The notes under the pieces are model-generated. The model did no database searches. It was given only the letters and a program-made list of their open reading frames with translations, and was not told the origin of the DNA. A DNA stretch of 11,263 nucleotides from CAYYYG01 sp964476135 (GTDB lineage: Bacteria > Patescibacteriota > Microgenomatia > UBA1406 > GWC2-37-13): assembly GCA_964476135.1 (NCBI GenBank), contig CAYYYG010000037.1, positions 1-11,263 of the forward strand, given 5' to 3'. Numbering within the stretch: position 1 is the stretch's first letter; every line of letters starts with the position of its first letter. This document shows, one piece after another, positions 7,039 through 11,263 of this stretch. The position numbers were made by a program, and so were the translations under genes.

Positions 7039-8943
7039 TTAGCTTACGACCTCACCTTCCTCGACATCCTTCTTCTCATCGGCCTTAACCTGTTCGTCTG
7101 TAGGCTGCTTCTCCTCGGGCGCAGATCCGGCAGCACCTGGCTGTCCTGGCTGCTGACTGTACATATGCTTGCCAATAACCTGCAATGCCTCGGAAAGCTC
7201 GCTGGTTTTCTTTTCAATATCTTTCGCGTCGCCCTTTTCGATAATTTCTTTCAATTCTTTTATTTTGGCCTCGACCGGGTCTCGATCTGATTTGGGGGCT
7301 TTATCTCCAACATCCTTGAGAGATTTTTCCGCGACATAAATCATGTTATCGGCCTTATTGCGGGCTTCAATTTTTTCCTTCTCTTTCTTGTCCTCCTCAG
7401 CGTGCTTGTCGGCTTCGGTTTTCATTTTTTCAATTTCGTCCTTAGTAAGCCCAGTCGAGCCAGTCAGTTTAATACTCTGGCTTTTTCCTGTTGCTTTGTC
7501 TTTTGCCGTTACCGTCAAAATGCCATTGGCATCGATATCGAAGTGAACCTCAACTTGAGGCACACCTCTCGGGGCCGGCGGAATACCTTCAAGAATAAAT
7601 CTTCCAAGCGATTTGTTATCCCGGGCCATTGGACGCTCGCCCTGCAGAATATGAATTTCGACCTGAGTCTGATTATCCTGAGCCGTAGAGAAAACCTCCG
7701 CTTTTGCAGTCGGAATAGTTGTGTTTCTGTTTATCAGCGGCGTCATTACTCCTCCGAGTGTTTCTACTCCCAAAGTAAGCGGTGTGACATCGAGAAGCAC
7801 CACATCTTTAGTTTCGCCAGTCAGCACGCCCGCCTGAATGGCGGCACCGACAGCAACTACTTCGTCCGGATTAACAGATCGGTTGGGTTCTTTGCCAAAA
7901 AATTTCTTCACTTCTTCAATTACCTTTGGCATTCTTGTCATTCCTCCGACCAATACAACCTCATTCACGCCGGAAACCTCGATCTTTGCATCCTTTAGCG
8001 CATTTTTTACCGGCACAAAGCTTTTCTCGATTAGTCCGCCAACAAGAGCTTCTAGTTTGGCACGGCTTATTTTCATAACCAAATGGGCCGGCTGGCCGTT
8101 TACTACGGTTACAAACGGAAGATTTATCTCTGCCTCAACGGAAGATGAAAGCTCAATTTTTGCTTTTTCCGCAGCGTCACGCAGTCTCTGTAGCGCTTGC
8201 ACATCACGGCGCAAATCAACTCCATTTTCTTTTTTGAATTCATCAGCGATGTGATCGAGAATGACTTTATCGAAATCATCTCCTCCAAGGTGGGTATCGC
8301 CGTTGGTGGCCTTAACCTGAAAAACACCTTCCCCGAGCTCAAGTATGGTGATGTCGAATGTGCCACCACCCAAATCGTAGACAGCAATAGTATGCGCATG
8401 TGACTTATCCAAGCCATATGCAAGCGCAGCTGCAGTCGGTTCGTTTATTATGCGCACAACCTCTAGTCCGGCAATTTCTCCGGCCTGTTTGGTAGCTTGT
8501 CTTTGCGAGTCGTCAAAATAGGCAGGAACTGTGATAACGGCCTTTTCGACTTTTTCACCCAGATAAGATTCCGCGTCTGTTTTAATTTTCTGCAAGACCA
8601 TCGCCGAAATTTCCTGAGGAGTAAATGTCTTACCTTCGACTTCGACGACTGCCATATTATCCCGACCCTCTTTAATTTCGTATGGAAGCCATTTTTTATC
8701 ATACTGCACCGATTCATCGTTATAACGATGACCCATAAGACGTTTGACAGAAAATATCGTTCTTTTCGGGTTGATAACAGTCTGCCTCTTTGCCACGTCT
8801 CCAACTATTCGCTTTATAGGATCAACTACCGACGGAATTACATTTCGGCCTTCCTGCGAATGAATAACTTTGGGTTTGCCACCCTCCATCACAGCAACAC
8901 AAGAATTTGTTGTACCTAAATCGATTCCGATTATTTTTGCCAT
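7039..8943 (-). CDS. dnaK: Molecular chaperone DnaK (Hsp70)
   Basis: ATP-driven chaperone that binds exposed hydrophobic stretches, working with DnaJ and the nucleotide exchanger GrpE. The 634 residues are full length (E. coli 638). The nucleotide-binding domain opens with GIDLGTTNS (6-14) and carries VYDLGGGTFDITIL and VVLVGGMTRMPKV. The hydrophobic linker VVLLDVTPLTLGVET leads into the substrate-binding beta domain and a helical lid, ending in a Gln/Pro/Gly then acidic tail (PEEKQPTDEQ...EEGEVVS). The N-terminal domain keeps the insert (LMGHRYNDESVQYDKK...) found in Gram-negative-type DnaK and missing from Bacillus DnaK. The ATG at 8943 follows a 38-nt A/T-rich gap after grpE without a ribosome binding site. 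Confidence 0.98.
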   Translation of the reverse strand: MAKIIGIDLGTTNSCVAVMEGGKPKVIHSQEGRNVIPSVVDPIKRIVGDVAKRQTVINPKRTIFSVKRLMGHRYNDESVQYDKKWLPYEIKEGRDNMAVVEVEGKTFTPQEISAMVLQKIKTDAESYLGEKVEKAVITVPAYFDDSQRQATKQAGEIAGLEVVRIINEPTAAALAYGLDKSHAHTIAVYDLGGGTFDITILELGEGVFQVKATNGDTHLGGDDFDKVILDHIADEFKKENGVDLRRDVQALQRLRDAAEKAKIELSSSVEAEINLPFVTVVNGQPAHLVMKISRAKLEALVGGLIEKSFVPVKNALKDAKIEVSGVNEVVLVGGMTRMPKVIEEVKKFFGKEPNRSVNPDEVVAVGAAIQAGVLTGETKDVVLLDVTPLTLGVETLGGVMTPLINRNTTIPTAKAEVFSTAQDNQTQVEIHILQGERPMARDNKSLGRFILEGIPPAPRGVPQVEVHFDIDANGILTVTAKDKATGKSQSIKLTGSTGLTKDEIEKMKTEADKHAEEDKKEKEKIEARNKADNMIYVAEKSLKDVGDKAPKSDRDPVEAKIKELKEIIEKGDAKDIEKKTSELSEALQVIGKHMYSQQPGQPGAAGSAPEEKQPTDEQVKADEKKDVEEGEVVS

Positions 8944-8981
8944 AATATTATTTGTAAATTTTAATAACTGGTTAATAAATA

Positions 8982-9464
8982 TTATTCCTTTGGCTTTTCC
9001 ACCTTTACCTGAGCTGGTCTTAGTAAAAATTCCTTATATTTATATCCTTTTCTGACAATCTCGACTATGATATTGTCTTTTTCACCCTCAACGACCTCGA
9101 TAGCTTCGGCCGTATGCGGATCAAACGGTGTGTTAAGGACATTGATTTCTTCAATACCAATATCTTTTAATATCTGGATGTATTGGGATTTTATCATCGA
9201 TAATCCCTTGTCCTTAACGAACATTTCTGCCTTTTCCAGATGATCGAGAAATGGCAAGATTTGCACCGCCACATCGCGCAATGTATTCGTTCGGATATTT
9301 ACCCGCTCATTGGCGATTCTTTTATCGAGATTCTGATAATCGGCAAGAGCCCTTAAATATTTTGTCTTATATTCATCGCGTTCCTGAGTCAGGATCGCGC
9401 AATTTTCGCATTTTATTTCTTCTGCTTTTGAGATTTCAGTCTGTTTTTCGTCCTGTTTTGTCAT
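8982..9464 (-). CDS. grpE: Nucleotide exchange factor GrpE
   Basis: Dimeric factor that releases ADP from DnaK. From the ATG at 9464 it has 160 residues: a charged N-terminus, a long coiled-coil helix (about 15-75, including YLRALADYQNLDKRIANER), then helices and the C-terminal beta wing with FDPHTAEAI (114-122) and GYKYKEFLLRPAQVKV (140-155). The frame is open further upstream to a TTG at 9512, which would add 16 residues and overlap hrcA by 35 bp. I prefer the ATG, 13 nt after the hrcA stop, because the extra residues are basic and do not resemble GrpE. Cys19 and Cys22 form a CxxC near the start of the coiled coil, an uncommon detail. No ribosome binding site is visible. Confidence 0.93.
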   Translation of the reverse strand: MTKQDEKQTEISKAEEIKCENCAILTQERDEYKTKYLRALADYQNLDKRIANERVNIRTNTLRDVAVQILPFLDHLEKAEMFVKDKGLSMIKSQYIQILKDIGIEEINVLNTPFDPHTAEAIEVVEGEKDNIIVEIVRKGYKYKEFLLRPAQVKVEKPKE

Positions 9465-9477
9465 TTTTTTAATGTAA

Positions 9478-10221
9478 TCAGGTGCTTTTTTGGTTTTCCA
9501 AGATCTCTTCAATAAGATTGGAAAAGTACCTCACCTGGGGAATTATAACATCGTAATACATTCTTTTTGGCCCAACGACACCGATTATACCTTTTGTTTT
9601 TCCATTTGAGAACTCACCAATCACACTTGCACATGATTCAAATACCGGATCTCGAAAATCCTCTTCTCCAAGAAGATACATAACCTCATCGTCCATCCGG
9701 TAAAACTGCCTCAGTATCCCTTCCCAAAAATTCACCTCATCAAGAAGCTGGAACAAAGTTTTTGACACTCCCAAATCATAAAACTCGACCTTATTTAATA
9801 TGTTACCGACTCCGGCGTAATAAAGATCACCTGCTTCGGTTGCTGTTATCGACAATAAACCGGTTCTTGCCGCCAACACTTTTGTTGCGTGATTAAGCAG
9901 CCGATGTACTTCTTCGCGATCATCCCAAATACTATTCTTATATGCCACTTCTTCCACAGTCGAAAGCTCCTTCTCTTTCATAAGGTGCTTTATGTAAAAC
10001 CTAAATCCTTTCGCCGAAGGCACTCTCCCGGAAGAAAAATGAGTTTTTTTCAGATATTCTTTTTTGGCAAGTTCTACCATTTCATTGCGAATCGTTGCGG
10101 GCGAAATTCCCAGCTTGAATTTTTTCTCAAGAATTTCTGAACCTACAGGATTGCCTGTTTCCGTATATTCGCTTATAATTGCGCTAAGAATGTCGACTTG
10201 CCTCTGTGTTAAGTTATCCAT
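9478..10221 (-). CDS. hrcA: Heat-inducible repressor HrcA, short form
   Basis: Represses chaperone operons by binding the CIRCE operator and is kept active by chaperones. The N-terminal winged helix (1-80) is intact: LTQRQVDILSAI, the recognition region SPATIRNEM (40-48) and HFSSGRVPSAKGFRFYI (61-77). The C-terminal hallmarks GVGNILNKVEF (137-147) and GPKRMYYD (217-224) are also present. At 247 residues it is about 100 shorter than B. subtilis HrcA (343). The loss lies between LLSITATEAG and GDLYYAGVGN, where typical HrcA carries much of the GAF-like core and the inserted dimerisation domain. The ATG at 10221 lies about 3 nt from the predicted transcription start. It is the first gene of the operon, and its own promoter carries the CIRCE-like site. 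Confidence 0.94.
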   Translation of the reverse strand: MDNLTQRQVDILSAIISEYTETGNPVGSEILEKKFKLGISPATIRNEMVELAKKEYLKKTHFSSGRVPSAKGFRFYIKHLMKEKELSTVEEVAYKNSIWDDREEVHRLLNHATKVLAARTGLLSITATEAGDLYYAGVGNILNKVEFYDLGVSKTLFQLLDEVNFWEGILRQFYRMDDEVMYLLGEEDFRDPVFESCASVIGEFSNGKTKGIIGVVGPKRMYYDVIIPQVRYFSNLIEEILENQKST

Positions 10222-10222
10222 A

Positions 10223-10249
10223 TTAGCAATAATATAGCAAGTCTGCTAA
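10223..10249 (-). promoter_or_regulatory. Degenerate CIRCE operator (HrcA binding site)
   Basis: On the minus strand the site reads TTAGCAGAC-N9-TATTGCTAA; the consensus is TTAGCACTC-N9-GAGTGCTAA. The six outer bases of each arm (TTAGCA at 10249-10244, TGCTAA at 10228-10223) match perfectly and are separated by exactly 15 nt, as in CIRCE; the inner three bases of each arm are mostly divergent. It overlaps the spacer and -10 of the hrcA promoter and ends 1 nt before the hrcA ATG, so bound HrcA would block RNA polymerase. Confidence 0.85.
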
Positions 10250-10259
10250 ATGTTGTCAA
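10231..10259 (-). promoter_or_regulatory. Sigma-70-type promoter of the hrcA-grpE-dnaK-dnaJ operon
   Basis: TTGACA (-35, 10259-10254), a 17-nt spacer, and TATATT (-10, 10236-10231) read toward hrcA. The -35 is perfect, the -10 matches 5 of 6, and the spacing is ideal. The predicted start is near 10224, leaving a leader of about 3 nt before the ATG at 10221. The -35 lies about 15 nt past the stop of the upstream gene. Confidence 0.85.
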
Positions 10260-10274
10260 CAGGAAAGTGTTCTT

Positions 10275-10829
10275 TTATTTGAAGGAATATGTGCCGGTGA
10301 CAAGCTTGCCCCAGGTATATATATGATCTGTAATATTACCGACAACTTGTGATCTGGCAGAATCCAGATATATCGTCCCCTGTCCGGCAGAAGCCCCATA
10401 ATACTGCAGCGTCATCGTTACTCCTTGCGGTAAAGTACTATCTGGCTGGTTAATTACATATGATACACGTGTTTCTTTAGGAGAAATTGTTTTGGCTATC
10501 TGCATTATGTTCAGTGATGACCCGTTTATATTCTTAGGAGTGCTTATATTCCAGAGCGACACAATGCCACTTGACTTTATCACTATATCGAATCCTGATA
10601 TTTTTTGCGAAGAGCTTCCTGTCTTTAGTATTACATTTATTAACTGATTACGGCCCAGCGTTGAACTACCTGTTGAAGGAGTTAAAGTAAAATTTACTTT
10701 TGGGGTATCGGCCGATGTATTTACTGTACTTGACTGAAGAAAATATAAAAGCGACATAAGAACAACTCCGCCAATCACCGCCGAGAAAAAAACGTTATTT
10801 CTAAACTGCATCCAATTTGATTTTGACAT
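10275..10829 (-). CDS. Signal-anchored extracellular protein with a cohesin-like beta-sandwich
   Basis: Function unknown. The 184 residues begin with a short polar/basic stretch and a hydrophobic segment at about 13-31, acting as a signal peptide or membrane anchor. A Ser/Thr-rich linker leads into a beta-rich domain (about 44-184) with VNFTLTPSTGSSTLGRNQLINV and ISGFDIVIKSSG, resembling the opening strands of cohesin-like modules, and GTIYLDSARSQVVG near the end. No LPXTG sorting signal and no cysteines are present. It probably faces the cell exterior. The ATG at 10829 lies only 2 nt downstream of a perfect -10, so the true start may be the ATG at 10811 (Met7), which leaves an equally good signal segment. 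The cohesin-like label is by pattern only. Confidence 0.75.
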   Translation of the reverse strand: MSKSNWMQFRNNVFFSAVIGGVVLMSLLYFLQSSTVNTSADTPKVNFTLTPSTGSSTLGRNQLINVILKTGSSSQKISGFDIVIKSSGIVSLWNISTPKNINGSSLNIMQIAKTISPKETRVSYVINQPDSTLPQGVTMTLQYYGASAGQGTIYLDSARSQVVGNITDHIYTWGKLVTGTYSFK

Positions 10830-10831
10830 AT

Positions 10832-10860
10832 ATTATAAATAAAGCATAGAAATATGTCAT
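10832..10860 (-). promoter_or_regulatory. Sigma-70-type promoter of the cohesin-like gene
   Basis: ATGACA (-35, 10860-10855, 5 of 6), a 17-nt spacer, and TATAAT (-10, 10837-10832, perfect). A full TTGACA lies directly upstream (10866-10861) but is 23 nt from this -10. The predicted transcription start is near 10825, just inside the annotated reading frame. Confidence 0.7.
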
Positions 10861-10898
10861 TGTCAATAAAATTAAATCTGAAAGCATGAAAGAGGGAA

Positions 10899-10908
10899 GG
10901 CTATAGCC
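10899..10908. repeat. 10-bp perfect palindrome
   Basis: GGCTATAGCC, between the hairpin at 10914-10949 and the promoter at 10832-10860. It could be an operator half or chance; nothing else supports a role. Confidence 0.3.
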
Positions 10909-10913
10909 CATCA

Positions 10914-10949
10914 ATCATACCGCACTTATTTTGATAAGCGCGGTATGAT
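10914..10949 (-). terminator. Hairpin after the 91-residue gene, probable terminator without a U-tract
   Basis: ATCATACCGC (10914-10923) pairs perfectly with GCGGTATGAT (10940-10949). Inside, an A/C mismatch is followed by CTTAT/ATAAG and a TTTG loop, giving 15 paired bases in 36 nt. It begins 12 nt past the stop codon at 10962, the position of a transcription terminator. No T-run follows on either strand, so it is not a canonical intrinsic terminator; it may instead stabilise a 3' end or bind a protein. Confidence 0.55.
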
Positions 10950-10961
10950 CCGGATTAGACA

Positions 10962-11237
10962 TTATGATTTTGTCTCCATGTACCTAGCAATCACATCGAG
11001 CGCTAATTGAAACTCACAGCAATCGCAATCGTACGGACAGATACGTGCACCCAAATTATAGGCTTTAACCATCTCCATCGCCTCAATGTAAACATACATC
11101 GGCAAATTCGACGGTACTTTACTACCTGTGCCTATTGCGAGTGCCACAACAGCCCATAAGCCTGACTGCTGCGAAAAATCCCCATTTTCAAACCTGCCAA
11201 TAATTTCATCAATGTCGACCCGTGGTGGTGTCTTCAT
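10962..11237 (-). CDS. Small protein of unknown function with a Cys cluster
   Basis: Not recognised. The 91 residues from the ATG at 11237 appear soluble: no signal peptide, only a mildly hydrophobic stretch (about 27-37, LWAVVALAIGT) and a likely helical C-terminal half. Its notable feature is CPYDCDCCEF (67-76), with Cys67, Cys71, Cys73 and Cys74, which could bind a metal or form disulfides. There is no ribosome binding site, and the frame stays open upstream to the window edge (SRPTWFS precedes the Met), so the real start may lie outside. A hairpin follows 12 nt after the stop. It is separated from the downstream gene by about 130 nt with a promoter, so it is probably a separate unit. Confidence 0.55.
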   Translation of the reverse strand: MKTPPRVDIDEIIGRFENGDFSQQSGLWAVVALAIGTGSKVPSNLPMYVYIEAMEMVKAYNLGARICPYDCDCCEFQLALDVIARYMETKS

Positions 11238-11263
11238 TGAAAACCATGTCGGCCGGCTTGTGT

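Noticed and set aside
8497..8919. Long open frames opposite dnaK (also near 7402-8254)
   Set aside because: They are antisense to a strongly conserved full-length dnaK, show no recognisable domain or start signals, and are typical shadows of its codon pattern.
9465..9512. Upstream TTG extension of grpE by 16 residues
   Set aside because: It overlaps hrcA by 35 bp, uses a TTG without a ribosome binding site, and adds a basic peptide unlike GrpE. The ATG at 9464 is better placed.
1..11263. Mobile elements, CRISPR arrays, tRNA or rRNA genes
   Set aside because: No transposase, integrase, regular repeat-spacer pattern, tRNA-like arm set or rRNA-like sequence was recognised by reading both strands; a covariance-model scan was not possible.

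Overview
This window looks like part of a small bacterial genome of the Candidate Phyla Radiation (Patescibacteria). The evidence is indirect: compact, nearly gapless gene packing, few Shine-Dalgarno sites, shortened versions of conserved proteins (HrcA, DnaJ), and a RodZ-like helix-turn-helix/transmembrane/Ig-like protein and a signal-anchored cohesin-like protein of kinds common in that group. I cannot assign a lineage within it from sequence reading alone.

Layout. A minus-strand gene leaves the window at the left edge (1-84, membrane or signal-peptide N-terminus only). An AT-rich region of about 340 bases (85-423) holds two inverted repeats and a possible promoter. Then argS and radA run on the plus strand, separated by 1 nt. 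radA meets the minus-strand block tail to tail, with a 16-bp overlap of coding sequence at 3394-3409. From 10221 down to 3394 the minus strand carries eight closely packed genes in this order: hrcA, grpE, dnaK, dnaJ (zinc-finger-free), an isochorismatase-family hydrolase, epmA-like EF-P lysine ligase, efp, and a RodZ-like membrane protein. No gap exceeds about 40 nt and two junctions overlap, so the block reads as one operon. Upstream of it are a secreted or membrane-anchored beta-sandwich protein (10275-10829) with its own promoter, a hairpin (10914-10949), and a small cysteine-containing protein of unknown function (10962-11237).

How it works together. A near-consensus sigma-70 promoter (TTGACA, 17 nt, TATATT) lies directly before hrcA, and a degenerate CIRCE operator with exactly the canonical arm spacing overlaps its spacer and -10. 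This points to HrcA autorepression of the GrpE-DnaK-DnaJ chaperone machine. The predicted transcription start is about 3 nt from the hrcA ATG, so the mRNA would be essentially leaderless. The unusual part is the tail of the operon: EF-P (relieves ribosome stalling at polyproline) and its probable modifying enzyme EpmA sit behind the chaperones, which would link heat-shock control to EF-P supply and modification. EpmA has Thr308 where E. coli EpmA has Ala298 and lysyl-tRNA synthetases have Gly, and no EpmB (lysine 2,3-aminomutase) is in the window, so the substrate (alpha- or beta-lysine) is open. No mobile element, CRISPR array, rRNA or tRNA was recognised.
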